From assembly GCA_016927815.1 (NCBI GenBank), contig JAFGLY010000040.1, positions 1-47,734 of the forward strand: a DNA stretch of 47,734 nucleotides, in the 5' to 3' direction. Below, piece by piece: positions 1 to 8,807 of this stretch. This DNA is from Deltaproteobacteria bacterium (GTDB lineage: Bacteria > Myxococcota_A > UBA796 > JAFGLY01). Numbering within the stretch: the stretch's first letter is position 1; each line of letters starts with the position of its first letter. The translations under genes were made by a program, and so were the position numbers. The notes below the pieces were generated by a model, which worked only from the letters and a program-made list of their open reading frames with translations, was not told the DNA's origin and did not search any database.

Positions 1-2
1 AG

Positions 3-347
3 GTCACGACCGACGCCGACCTCCTGACCGCGGCGATCGCGCGCATCCCGAACCACGAGGGCGGCGACGGACCCGAGGGCGACATCGAGGCGCTCTACCA
101 GGCGGCCACCGGCGCTGGCTACGACCTGGACTGCGACGGCGTGCACCTCGCCTCCGAGATCCTCCACGTGGTGGTCCCCGCCGCTGGGCGTCGCGCGTGG
201 ACGGGTCGCCGCAGACCATCCATCCGAGGAATCGTGGCAGGGGTGGGGACTCCTTGCCCCCGCCGTGACACTCCCGTGACAGGGCCAGGGCACGTTGCGC
301 CGCCCCTCCCCCCCCCGAGCGCCCCGTGCCCACACCCCGCGTCCTGA
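3..347 (+). CDS. C-terminal fragment of a probable VWA-domain protein (5' end outside window)
   Basis: The open frame enters from the left edge and stops at 347. The readable start, with NHEGGDGPEGDIEALYQA followed by TGAGYDLDCDG, resembles the end of a von Willebrand factor A domain in myxobacterial secreted proteins, where a Gly/Asp-rich GGGDGPE-type stretch precedes EALYQ and a DxDxDG calcium-type loop. This is pattern recognition, not an alignment. After about residue 46 the sequence turns into Arg/Pro-rich low-complexity text that does not look like a folded domain. The true gene may therefore be frameshifted or truncated near base 140. It overlaps the next gene by 22 bases, which also suggests that the tail is not under strong selection. 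Confidence 0.4.
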   Translation, partial: VTTDADLLTAAIARIPNHEGGDGPEGDIEALYQAATGAGYDLDCDGVHLASEILHVVVPAAGRRAWTGRRRPSIRGIVAGVGTPCPRRDTPVTGPGHVAPPLPPPSAPCPHPAS

Positions 348-1993
348 TGTCCAGCGTCGCCGCCCCCCTCGGCCCCCGTCACGGAGACGGTGTCGCCGTC
401 GGATACGAACTGCTCCACGCCCAGGTCACGCGTGCCCAGGGGGTGTTCAGCCCCCGTGCCGTCCACGTGCAGTACGGAATCGACTACATCGCGGCCAACC
501 TGGACACCCCGGTCACCACCCTGCACTACCCCTCAGAGCGCGACTTCGTCCGGGAGCTCCAAACCGGCGGCTACACGCACGTCGGCATCTCGTTCAACCT
601 GTCCACCTCCCACCGGATGCGGCGGATGTCCCAGCTCGTCCGACGGCACGCACCCGACGCCACGATCGTGCTCGGCGGGTACGGGACCATCCAGCCCGAC
701 GAGGAGTTGGCGAAGCACGGCGACGTCTGGTGCCGGGGCGAGGGCGTGGCGTTCATGCGGGATCTCCTCGGCGAGCCCGTCAAGATGCCGCCCTTCAATC
801 ACCCCCTCTCCGTGAGCACCCTCAAGGTGATGGGCTTGCCGTTCTCCCAGACCGGCCTGGTCTTCGGCGGGCTGGGATGCGTGAACGGCTGCGATTTCTG
901 CACCACGAGCCACTACTTCCATCGCCGCCACATCAAGCTCCTGCCCACCGGGCGCGACGTGTTCGAGGTCCTCCAGGCCTATCGTGAGCTCGATCCCGAC
1001 ATGGAGTTCACGGTGCTGGACGAGGACTTCCTGCTCGATCGGCGTCGGGCCATGGAGCTGCGCGAGCTGGTCATGGCGCACGAGATGCGCCTGGACCTGT
1101 TCGTCTTCGCCTCGGTCAGGGCGCTGTCCATGTACACGCCCCAGGAGCTGGTGGAGATCGGCGTGGGCGGCGTGTGGGTGGGATACGAGGGAACCCGGGC
1201 GGGCTACAAGAAGCAGCAGGGCAGGCCCATTGACGAGCTCTTCGCCGATCTGCGCCGCCACGGCATTCTCATCCTGGCAAGCATGATCGTGGGCCTGGAC
1301 TACCAGACCCCCGAGATCGTCCGAGCCGAACTGGACGGGCTCCTCGCGCTGCGTCCCACGCTGTCCCAGTTCCTCATCTACGGCCCCACGCCGGGGACGC
1401 CGTTGGGAGATCGGATCGAAGCGGAGGGGCGATGGCGGCCCGATCTGAGGGACGACCCCGAACGGCGCTGGCGCCTGTCCGATGGGTTCACCTGCCTCGT
1501 CACGCACCCCCACATGGCACCCGAGGAGATCGAGGCGCTTCAGCGGTGGTGCTACACCGAGGACTACCGACGGCTCGGCCCGGCCATTCTCCGGTCGGTG
1601 GAGACCTGGCAGACCGGGTACGAGCACCTGAAGGGCAGCCCGATCCCCGCCTTCTCCCGACGTGCGGAGTACCTTGCCCGGAAGGGTGCGGTCGGGGCCG
1701 CGCTCATTCCGATCGCCCGCGCCCTCGCGCCGTCTGCCGAGGTGCGCCGGGACCTGGGCGACCTGAATCGCCGACTCAGGGCGATAGCGCCCCTCGGTGT
1801 CCGCGCCAAGGTCGCCTTGTTGGGCGCGGCCTCCTTTCCGGCCGCCGCTATCGCGGCTATGGCCCGAAAGCTGGATGTGAACCAGGACCCCCGCCCGGTC
1901 CGATCCGACTGGGCCAGCGCCGATCATCCGCCGGTCGTGACCCTGGCCCGCCCGGAGGTGACGCAAGCCGTCTCCGGGGGCGAGGCGGCCTGA
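326..1993 (+). CDS. B12-binding-domain-type radical SAM protein
   Basis: This 555-residue protein carries the radical SAM cluster motif CVNGCDFC (Cys185, Cys189, Cys192), which binds a [4Fe-4S] cluster and S-adenosylmethionine. Residues 1-160 have the alternating layout of the cobalamin-binding fold that precedes the SAM barrel in this class (YTHVGISF near 83, IVLGGYG near 114). I do not see the DxHxxG cobalamin-ligand motif, so B12 use is doubtful. The barrel continues through GVWVGYEGT and LIYGPTPGTPLGDRI, as in methylthiotransferase-like and hopanoid/lipid-modifying relatives. The C-terminal 200 residues are helical with an Ala-rich hydrophobic stretch. GTG at 326 keeps the first beta strand (RVLMSS) intact; an ATG at 347 is the alternative. 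The substrate is unknown. The class call is firm and the reaction is open. Confidence 0.85.
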   Translation: MPTPRVLMSSVAAPLGPRHGDGVAVGYELLHAQVTRAQGVFSPRAVHVQYGIDYIAANLDTPVTTLHYPSERDFVRELQTGGYTHVGISFNLSTSHRMRRMSQLVRRHAPDATIVLGGYGTIQPDEELAKHGDVWCRGEGVAFMRDLLGEPVKMPPFNHPLSVSTLKVMGLPFSQTGLVFGGLGCVNGCDFCTTSHYFHRRHIKLLPTGRDVFEVLQAYRELDPDMEFTVLDEDFLLDRRRAMELRELVMAHEMRLDLFVFASVRALSMYTPQELVEIGVGGVWVGYEGTRAGYKKQQGRPIDELFADLRRHGILILASMIVGLDYQTPEIVRAELDGLLALRPTLSQFLIYGPTPGTPLGDRIEAEGRWRPDLRDDPERRWRLSDGFTCLVTHPHMAPEEIEALQRWCYTEDYRRLGPAILRSVETWQTGYEHLKGSPIPAFSRRAEYLARKGAVGAALIPIARALAPSAEVRRDLGDLNRRLRAIAPLGVRAKVALLGAASFPAAAIAAMARKLDVNQDPRPVRSDWASADHPPVVTLARPEVTQAVSGGEAA

Positions 1994-2010
1994 TCGCGTC
2001 GAGGCTCGAT

Positions 2011-2038
2011 CGTCGGACCGCCTCGGAGGCCTCCGACG
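2011..2038. terminator. Imperfect hairpin between convergent genes
   Basis: CGTCGGA (2011-2017) pairs with TCCGACG (2032-2038), and GCCTC/GAGGC can pair inside. It lies between the stops of the radical SAM gene and the kinase gene. There is no T-tract on either strand, so intrinsic termination is only a guess. Confidence 0.25.
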
Positions 2039-2098
2039 GCGACGTTCCTCCTCCTCTCCGAAGAGGTGGGGTCGGTCAGGACAGGGCCCCTCGCCCCG

Positions 2099-4264
2099 CT
2101 ACCGGAGCAGGCAGGACGTGCGCGGAGGGTTCCGGGAAGCCTCGAAGGCGGCCTTCCAGGGGGGTTCCACAGGTGTCTCGGTGAGGCCCATCATCTCGGA
2201 CAGCGTGCGGGCGAAGGGCCAGACGACGGGGTCGTGTTCTGCCCGGAGCCGCTCGGCATCCTCCCGGCACCCGAGGGCCAGCAGCCCGGCGTAGCCGCAG
2301 AACAGGACGGGGGACTCCAGGGTGGCGTCCGCCGGGACCCACACGACGCCGGTGTTCCGCTGCACCGGGACCTCCGCGCAGTCCGGGTGGGCGCTGCGGG
2401 TCAACCAGGCCACGACTGCGGGGGAGGAACGCACACCCGAGCGCGCATCCCAGGCGATGCGGCGGTCGGCCCACCTCAGGTATGCGGCCACATCCCCCGA
2501 GAGGGCGGCCACCCTCACGCAGTCCTCCACGAGTTCCACACCGTTCACCGGCGCAGCGGCCAGGAGCGATTCGGCCGCCGTGCAGCGCTCCAGGATCCTC
2601 CTCCCCTCGGCACGTGCTCCGGCTCGATCTCCGGCCTCCCAGATCCGAGAGGCGATCTTGCGCTCGACCATCTCGGCCGCCCAGAGCACCTCCAGGCGGA
2701 TCCAGTCGCGCTCGGGACCCGGGTGCAACTGCGCGAGGGCAGCCTCGAGTTTCCGGATCGCCGCATCGCACGCTCGCTGGCGCTCGGCGTCGGCCGAGGG
2801 CCGGTGGATGCAGATGGCCCCTTCGTACATGCCTCGTGCGAAGAGCCCCTCGGACGTCGGACCCGAGCCGAGGGCCGTGATGGCCTCACCCTCGGCCTGC
2901 CGAGCCGCGGTGAAGGTCCGACTGCCGGACTTGTGGTGCCACTGCGTGGACCAGATCCAGGCCAGGGCGTGGGCGCCCCGGGTGCGGGGCGTGTCGGATC
3001 GCTCCCGGGCCGCTCCGGCTCGCGCCACGATGTCCTCCAAGGCCCGGATGTCGCGGTTCTTCACGGGATCGGTCTTGAACGCGCGCAGGTCGGCCAGCGC
3101 CGCACTCGCTTCGGTTTCGGCCGCCCGCCGTTCCCAGATCGCCCAGCCCACCCGGCCGGCGAGACCCGCCAGCGCGAGGATCGGCACGGCGAGGAGAAGG
3201 CCCGAGATCCAGCGACACCGCCGGGGCCTCGGAGCGGAGCCGGTCGGGCCGCCGCCCCCGGCGGTCTGCGTGCCCGTCTCCTCGGTCGGAGGCTCGTCCG
3301 GGGGCTCGGCCACCCGCTCGGTGGCGCCCCCGTCCGGCTCCGGCACGCGATCGGTGTCGTCGCCGCCGGCCGCAGGCGTACCGTCCCAGGCGTCCAGGGG
3401 GGTGGCCGGATCTCGCAGGGCCGCGAGCAGGGTCTCGGGCCTCGGCCGGTCGAAGGGACGGGCCCGGAGGCAGGCGGCGATCACGCGGTCCCACGGAGCC
3501 CGCACAATACGAGGCACCGAGGGATCGTCCCGTGGAACGCCGCCCAGGAGCCGCGCCGCCATCACGCCGAAGGCGTAGAGGTCGGAGGGCAGGAAGGAGA
3601 CCCGGTCGCGCTGCTGCTCCGGCGCGGCGTAGTGGCGCGTGAGATCCACGGTGGCCGCCGGTGCGTGGTCGTCGGCCACCTCCCGGATCGTGTCCAGGTC
3701 GATGAGGGAGACCCCCCCATCGGGGCCGAGGACCACGTTTCCCGGCTTGAGGTCTGCGTAGACGACCCGGGCCGCGTGGACCTCCCGGAGGCGATCCAGC
3801 ACCGCACGGAGCGCGGCGTCCTGCTCGGCCTCGGCCAGTCGCGGCCAGGCCTCGTCGAGCGCCTGGCCCTCCATCCACCGGGTCGTGACGAAGAGACGAC
3901 CCGCGCCCCCAGGCAGGCACGCCGCCCGGGGATCGCCCGGGTCCACCGAGAGCACCCCTGCGTCCAGGACCTCCGGGATGCCCGGCACGTGTCGGATCCG
4001 GGCCGCGCTGCGGTAGCCCTCCAGCACCAGGATGGCGTCCTCGGGAAGACCCGCGGCCGCGCCCCGGCCATGGACGGCGAGGGCGCGAACGATGGGTCCG
4101 TACTGCCTCGGGATGGGCACGGTGGTGCCCACGATGCGCGTGACCGCTTCCTCCTGGCCGTACCGGGTCCGCAGCACCACCCGGGCGCCCGGCCCCTCCC
4201 GGACCTTGAGGATCGCCAGGACCTCGTGGCCCGGCAGCACGTCGATCCAGCTCTCGCCGTTCAC
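2099..4264 (-). CDS. Membrane-anchored Ser/Thr protein kinase-like protein with C-terminal extracytoplasmic domain
   Basis: This protein of 721 residues is the last gene of the peptidoglycan-regulation module. Its GTG start overlaps the TGA of the SEDS-PBP gene (GTGA). The C-lobe of a Hanks-type kinase is clear: catalytic loop YADLKPGN (169-176, Asp171 and Asn176), a metal-binding DLD in place of DFG (189-191), APEQ of the P+1 loop (214-217), and SDLYAFGVM (227-235). The N-lobe is poor, with no convincing Gly-rich loop or VAIK lysine. A Pro/Asp/Glu/Thr-rich linker (295-350) leads to one transmembrane helix (about 353-376). About 345 helical residues follow, which would lie outside the cytoplasm. 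They contain no PASTA repeats, unlike PknB, and look more like TPR-type helical repeats. Expected role: phosphorylating the FHA partners or the synthase. Activity is uncertain because of the weak N-lobe. Confidence 0.8.
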   Translation of the reverse strand: MNGESWIDVLPGHEVLAILKVREGPGARVVLRTRYGQEEAVTRIVGTTVPIPRQYGPIVRALAVHGRGAAAGLPEDAILVLEGYRSAARIRHVPGIPEVLDAGVLSVDPGDPRAACLPGGAGRLFVTTRWMEGQALDEAWPRLAEAEQDAALRAVLDRLREVHAARVVYADLKPGNVVLGPDGGVSLIDLDTIREVADDHAPAATVDLTRHYAAPEQQRDRVSFLPSDLYAFGVMAARLLGGVPRDDPSVPRIVRAPWDRVIAACLRARPFDRPRPETLLAALRDPATPLDAWDGTPAAGGDDTDRVPEPDGGATERVAEPPDEPPTEETGTQTAGGGGPTGSAPRPRRCRWISGLLLAVPILALAGLAGRVGWAIWERRAAETEASAALADLRAFKTDPVKNRDIRALEDIVARAGAARERSDTPRTRGAHALAWIWSTQWHHKSGSRTFTAARQAEGEAITALGSGPTSEGLFARGMYEGAICIHRPSADAERQRACDAAIRKLEAALAQLHPGPERDWIRLEVLWAAEMVERKIASRIWEAGDRAGARAEGRRILERCTAAESLLAAAPVNGVELVEDCVRVAALSGDVAAYLRWADRRIAWDARSGVRSSPAVVAWLTRSAHPDCAEVPVQRNTGVVWVPADATLESPVLFCGYAGLLALGCREDAERLRAEHDPVVWPFARTLSEMMGLTETPVEPPWKAAFEASRNPPRTSCLLR

Positions 4265-7200
4265 GGCCGGGCCTCGAAGTACCCGAGTCGGTGGGCGGCC
4301 CCGAGGATGTCCAGGGCCACCGGCCCGGCCACGGTGGCACCCGTGCCGCTGCGGGGTACGACCACGGCCACCGCGAGGCGCCCTGGCGTATCGGCCTCGC
4401 ACGGATCGGCCGAACCGGGCTCGGCCAGCGCCACGAACCAGGCGTGAGGCGCCTCCGACTCGGACCGTCTCCGGATGCCCCAGGGTGCCTCCTCGGCCCG
4501 GCCGGGGTCGTCCGCCGTGCCGGTCTTGCCGTAGATGCGCACGCCCTGGAGGGCGGTGAGCGAGCGGGCGGTACCGGCATCCACCACGCGGCGCATGCCA
4601 GCCAGGAGCATGGAGATGCCCGCGTCGTCCTGGACGATCCGGGTCTCGGTGCAGTCGCTCCCTTGGACGGGGCTCCAGCGCATCGTGGGGTCGCACCTGC
4701 GGTAGACCCCGCCGCTGCCGATGGTGGCCGCCACGCGAGCGGCCTGCAGCACGTTGAGCACCGCGGATCCCTGGCCGAAGGCCGTGGAGGCCAGCAACCG
4801 GCTGCCCGCCGGGCCCGGATCGAAGTCCGACGACCACCCCACCTCCAGGCCGTCCGCCACGATCCTCTGGAACGGCTCGGGTCCGAGGGCGAGCCCGAGC
4901 TGGGCGAACCAGACGTTGCAGGAGACGGCCAGTGCCTCGGTGATCTCCAGCCGGCCGTGCGGCCGATCGCGCCGATGGTCGTGGATGGGTCGGGTCCAGC
5001 CGGGAGCCGTGAACATCGGGCCGTGAGCGTCCTCATCCGTGCAGGAGAAGAAGACGTCTCCCCTGCGCGCGCAGCGCCGTCCCTCCCCCGGATGCCCCGA
5101 TCGGACCGCCGCCATCGCGGTCACCAGCTTGAAGACCGATCCGGCCTGGAAGAATCCCCGGAGCCCGGTCTTGTCGGGCCAGGGCCCGTATACGCCGGTG
5201 AACCGGGGATCGCCTCTGGTCAAGCGATCCCGCCACCGGTCGTCCGCAGGGTCGAAGTCCGGAACCTGGGCCCGGGCCAGGACCTGGCCCGTGTCCACGT
5301 CGAGGACCACGGCGGCGGCCGCCCGGCCCCGTCGCAGGGCGGGCTCGAGGGCTGCGGCCACCGCCCGCTGAAGGCGGGCGTCGAGCGAGACCTGGACCGA
5401 CCGGCCGTCCACGTCGGCCGCAATCTCGGCTATCCGGGCCTGGCGCCCGCGCCGGGGCCGGTGGAGCAGCGCGGCGAGGGAGGACAGGTCCGGGGCCGGG
5501 AGCGGCAGGAGGCGCGCGGAGGCGGGGTCGAGCCCCGCCTCGCCGGCCCGCACCCGTGCGCGGTCGGCGTCGCCCGGCACCCCGGCACGCGAGGATTGCG
5601 CGAACAGGAGCCGCTCCCGCCCGCCTCCCGTGGGTCGAGCCACCCAGACCGCGGGGCCGTCCGCGAGGTCGGGCCAGCCGCGAAGCTCGACGTCGAACGC
5701 CCGCTCCATGGACCAGGCAGGCCGAAGGACGGCGTCGTCGGGCGGCCCCAGCAGCGTGCCCAGGTCATCGCCGAGAGGCCAGGTGCGCCGGCCGTCCGGC
5801 CCCGTACCGGCCAGGGGCTCGCCGTGGCGATCGCGGATCTCCCCCCGGGGGATGGCCCTCGCGATGGCCTCCAGCCGGGGATCGTGGCGGTGGACCACGG
5901 TGCCGTCGGCGAGTGTGGTGACCGCTCCCCGGATCGATGTGGCGCCTCCCAGCATTACGCCCTGCACGAAGATCACGGCCAGGCCCGCCAGGAGCAGCCC
6001 CATGGCCCCGAGGCCGACCCGGACGACACCCGTGCCGAGCTCGTGCAGGTCGTCGGTGGGGGCGCGGGCGGCTCCGTCCTCGGCCAGCCGGGCCAGGAGG
6101 GCGGCGACCGCGAGGAAGACCACCTGGCCGCTCCTCCCGGACGAGAGGAACGGCACCACGACCCCCGTGAGCGGGACCGCCCCCACCGTGCCCCCTCCGA
6201 TGACCGCCACCTGGGCGATGAGCAGGAGGGCCAGGCCCGCACCCACGAGGACCCTCTCGGGGGTGCGGTTGCGGGCGGCGACGACCAGGCCCTGCGCTAC
6301 GACCGCTCCGAGACAGGCGATCCACACGCCTGCCGCGAGGACGCCTCCGTCCTCCACGACGCGGGCCAGGACCAGGTCCGTGTGGCCGGCGGGCACCGCT
6401 CCGAGGGCTCCGTGTCCCAGGCCCTGGCCCAGCAGCCCCCCGGCCGCGAGGGCCCAGCGGGCGGAGGCCACCTGGTCGCCGTGGGGCAGCCCGTTGAGCC
6501 AGGGATGGAGCCACATGCGGATCCTGAGCTCCAGCATCTCGGACCCCGCGAGATCCGGGTGGAACGCGAGCAGAAGAACGAGGCCCCCCACCAACGTGAG
6601 CGCCATCAGGACCCAGCCCGGCGACCGCGCCACGACGTGGAACAGGGCCAGGAAGAGACCCGCCAGGATGAGCGTGGGCCCCAGGTCGCGCACCGCCAGG
6701 AGCCCCAGGAATGTGGCCAGGAGCGCGAGCACCGCGGGCAGCAGCAGCTTGGGTCGGGGGAACCTCAGAATCCCACTACGGACGCGCTGCCAGCGGATCT
6801 TCCCCGCCCGGCGGCCCATGTAGACCGCCAGGAACAGGACGAACCCCACCTTGGCCACCTCCAGGGGCTGGATGCCCAGGAGGTTGATGCGGGTGCCCCC
6901 AGGGCCGTGTCCGAACCCACCGAGGGCCACGAACACGGCGATGGAGGCAGCCAGGATCCAGACATGGATCCGTTCGATCCAGCGGAACAGATCCAGCGGG
7001 AGCGCCAGGATGACGCCCGCCGTAAGGCCGCCCCAGAACACGCCCTGTCCGAAGGCCAGGCCGGGCCAGATCCAGGTGGCGCCGGGCGCCGGGGCCAGGG
7101 TTCCGCACTGGATCCCGAGCCCGAGGGCCGCCGCGAGGAACGCCCCGGGCAGGATCAAGAACGCGGGCAGGTGCTCGCCTTGGCGCAGCAGACTCACGAG

Positions 7201-7392
7201 CCGCCCCACGCATGCGGCCAGCACGCCGCCCGAGAACCAGAGCGCGGCTCGTGCGGCCGGATTACCGGCCAGGGCGGTCGCGGCCTGGGCGGGGTGCGCC
7301 TCCCGGAGGCCCTGGAGCGCAGCCGGAGCGAGCACCCAGGCCACCAGCCCCACGGCCGCGAGTGCCGCGACCTCCAGGCCGATGCGCCGCAT
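4261..7392 (-). CDS. SEDS glycosyltransferase-class B PBP fusion (RodA/FtsW + transpeptidase)
   Basis: A single chain of 1043 residues holds both activities needed to build peptidoglycan. Residues 1-480 form a polytopic SEDS domain with GIQPLEVAKVGF (173-184), HTD (337-339, the position of the catalytic Asp of RodA), and PLTGVVVPFLSSGRSGQ (407-423). Another hydrophobic segment (455-478) leads into a periplasmic class B penicillin-binding protein. Its transpeptidase triad is complete: SVFK (Ser752, Lys755), SCN (824-826) and KTGT (956-959). The SEDS part polymerises lipid II and the PBP part cross-links. In most bacteria these are two proteins that form a complex. The ATG overlaps the upstream phosphatase TGA by one base (TGATG). 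Whether it serves elongation or division cannot be told from sequence. The fusion is in one uninterrupted frame with no sign of a frameshift. Confidence 0.92.
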   Translation of the reverse strand: MRRIGLEVAALAAVGLVAWVLAPAALQGLREAHPAQAATALAGNPAARAALWFSGGVLAACVGRLVSLLRQGEHLPAFLILPGAFLAAALGLGIQCGTLAPAPGATWIWPGLAFGQGVFWGGLTAGVILALPLDLFRWIERIHVWILAASIAVFVALGGFGHGPGGTRINLLGIQPLEVAKVGFVLFLAVYMGRRAGKIRWQRVRSGILRFPRPKLLLPAVLALLATFLGLLAVRDLGPTLILAGLFLALFHVVARSPGWVLMALTLVGGLVLLLAFHPDLAGSEMLELRIRMWLHPWLNGLPHGDQVASARWALAAGGLLGQGLGHGALGAVPAGHTDLVLARVVEDGGVLAAGVWIACLGAVVAQGLVVAARNRTPERVLVGAGLALLLIAQVAVIGGGTVGAVPLTGVVVPFLSSGRSGQVVFLAVAALLARLAEDGAARAPTDDLHELGTGVVRVGLGAMGLLLAGLAVIFVQGVMLGGATSIRGAVTTLADGTVVHRHDPRLEAIARAIPRGEIRDRHGEPLAGTGPDGRRTWPLGDDLGTLLGPPDDAVLRPAWSMERAFDVELRGWPDLADGPAVWVARPTGGGRERLLFAQSSRAGVPGDADRARVRAGEAGLDPASARLLPLPAPDLSSLAALLHRPRRGRQARIAEIAADVDGRSVQVSLDARLQRAVAAALEPALRRGRAAAAVVLDVDTGQVLARAQVPDFDPADDRWRDRLTRGDPRFTGVYGPWPDKTGLRGFFQAGSVFKLVTAMAAVRSGHPGEGRRCARRGDVFFSCTDEDAHGPMFTAPGWTRPIHDHRRDRPHGRLEITEALAVSCNVWFAQLGLALGPEPFQRIVADGLEVGWSSDFDPGPAGSRLLASTAFGQGSAVLNVLQAARVAATIGSGGVYRRCDPTMRWSPVQGSDCTETRIVQDDAGISMLLAGMRRVVDAGTARSLTALQGVRIYGKTGTADDPGRAEEAPWGIRRRSESEAPHAWFVALAEPGSADPCEADTPGRLAVAVVVPRSGTGATVAGPVALDILGAAHRLGYFEARP

Positions 7393-8807
7393 CAGGACCC
7401 GGCGGGGTCCACCGGGGGCGTCCCCGGCCCCCCGCCCGGATTGGAGGGTCCGCCATCGATCCACTGCAGTCCGACCAGCTCGGCCCCGCGCGAGGTGATC
7501 GGCTGGTCGGGCTGGGCCAGGAGCCGCACGCGGCCTCCGTCCACCTCGAAGCGTCCGGGTCCTTGCACCGTGAGCGACTTGAGATCCATGGCGCACGATC
7601 TCAAAACCAGGCGGCTGCCTGCTTCCAGGATCACCCGTACGTCGGGCGCCTCGCCCCGGACCGCCACCTGGCGGAGGACCAGGGAGGCGCCCTCCTCCAC
7701 CTGGAGCTGCCAGTGGGCCTGGCTGGCGAGGAAGCGGAACTCCCCTCCCCTCATCTCCGGTGTACGGGCGACCCGGGTGACGCTCTCCGGGCTGTCCACG
7801 AAGAGCAGGCCCAGCGCCACGAAGGGTCCGTCGGCGTCCATCCAGCCGGTCAATCCTGCCGGCCCCTCGGCGACGATGCTGCCGGCCCGGGCCCGCGTGA
7901 CGCCCTGGACCACGAGATCGTAGCGTGTGTCCCGAAGCCCGATCCAGAGGACGAACACCGTGATTACGGCAAGCAGCACCGAGAGGAGCACACCCGGGGC
8001 ACCGCCCAGCCGGGGGAGGATGCGCTGCAGGTTCATTCGCTTCGACGGGTGCTTTCCAAGCCGTACCGCGACCACCGTGACGTTGTCGATCCCCCCGCGC
8101 TCGAGCGCGAGCGTCACCAGGCCGGACACCAGGGCTTCGGGCGCTTCTCCTTCGCGCCTGGACTTCGCGAGGATCTGGGCCAGCTCGGTGCCGTCCACGA
8201 GATCGTGGAGGCCATCGGTGCACAGGACCAGCAGATCCCCCTCCGCGAAGGCCACCATGCTGTGGTCGATCCACCGCAGGTCGGGGTGGATCTCGCGACC
8301 CACGTCCCGGGTGACCTGGTGCCGACCTGCCACGGACCGGGCCTGGCGCTCGGTCATGCCGTAGGTCTCCTGCGCCTGGGCGACCGCGGTGTGGTCCCGG
8401 GTGAGCTGCTCGCATCCCGCCTCGGACACGAGGTAGGCGCGCGTGTCCCCCACGTGTCCGACGTCGAGCAGGTCGCCCTCGATCCTCACCGCGGTGACGA
8501 CCGCACCCATCCCCGCCACGTCCGGATCGGACAACCCGTGCTCGATGATGGCGGCGTTGGCCACCTGGATGGCCTCGCGCGGGTCCGGGTGGGTCGCGAA
8601 GGCATCCCGTACGAACGCCGCGGCTACCTCTCCGGCCTTCTCGCCGCCCATGCCGTCTATGACGGCGAACACGCCGCGCCGGGGGTCGCAGACCCAGGCG
8701 TCCTCGTTGTGGCTGCGGACCCGACCCTGGTGGGTCAGGACCGCCGCCTTGACCTCGCGGTGGGTCTTCACGATCGCCCCGCCCAGCGCCTGGCCCTTCC
8801 GGCTCAT
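7392..8807 (-). CDS. Transmembrane PP2C-family Ser/Thr phosphatase (PstP-like)
   Basis: This protein has 471 residues. Residues 18-250 are a PPM/PP2C phosphatase with the metal-binding and catalytic motifs SHNEDAW (32-38), VIDGMGG (49-55), GDTRAY (120-125), TDGL (197-200) and GGIDNVTVV (238-246). A transmembrane helix at about 271-291 is followed by some 180 residues rich in short beta strands, ending in a Pro/Gly tail, predicted to face the periplasm. Actinobacterial PstP has the same plan of cytoplasmic PP2C, one TM helix and an outer domain. It sits between the FHA proteins and the SEDS-PBP fusion, sharing ATGA with the FHA gene and TGATG with the fusion gene. The likely role is to reverse phosphorylation by the module's kinase. 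The phosphatase call is strong; targets are inferred from synteny. Confidence 0.92.
   Translation of the reverse strand: MSRKGQALGGAIVKTHREVKAAVLTHQGRVRSHNEDAWVCDPRRGVFAVIDGMGGEKAGEVAAAFVRDAFATHPDPREAIQVANAAIIEHGLSDPDVAGMGAVVTAVRIEGDLLDVGHVGDTRAYLVSEAGCEQLTRDHTAVAQAQETYGMTERQARSVAGRHQVTRDVGREIHPDLRWIDHSMVAFAEGDLLVLCTDGLHDLVDGTELAQILAKSRREGEAPEALVSGLVTLALERGGIDNVTVVAVRLGKHPSKRMNLQRILPRLGGAPGVLLSVLLAVITVFVLWIGLRDTRYDLVVQGVTRARAGSIVAEGPAGLTGWMDADGPFVALGLLFVDSPESVTRVARTPEMRGGEFRFLASQAHWQLQVEEGASLVLRQVAVRGEAPDVRVILEAGSRLVLRSCAMDLKSLTVQGPGRFEVDGGRVRLLAQPDQPITSRGAELVGLQWIDGGPSNPGGGPGTPPVDPAGS

Noticed and set aside
7392-8415. N-terminal extension of the SEDS-PBP frame.
   Set aside because: It lies inside the PP2C gene in another frame and reads as Arg/Gly/Pro low complexity; MRRIGLEVAALAA at 7392 is the proper membrane-protein start.
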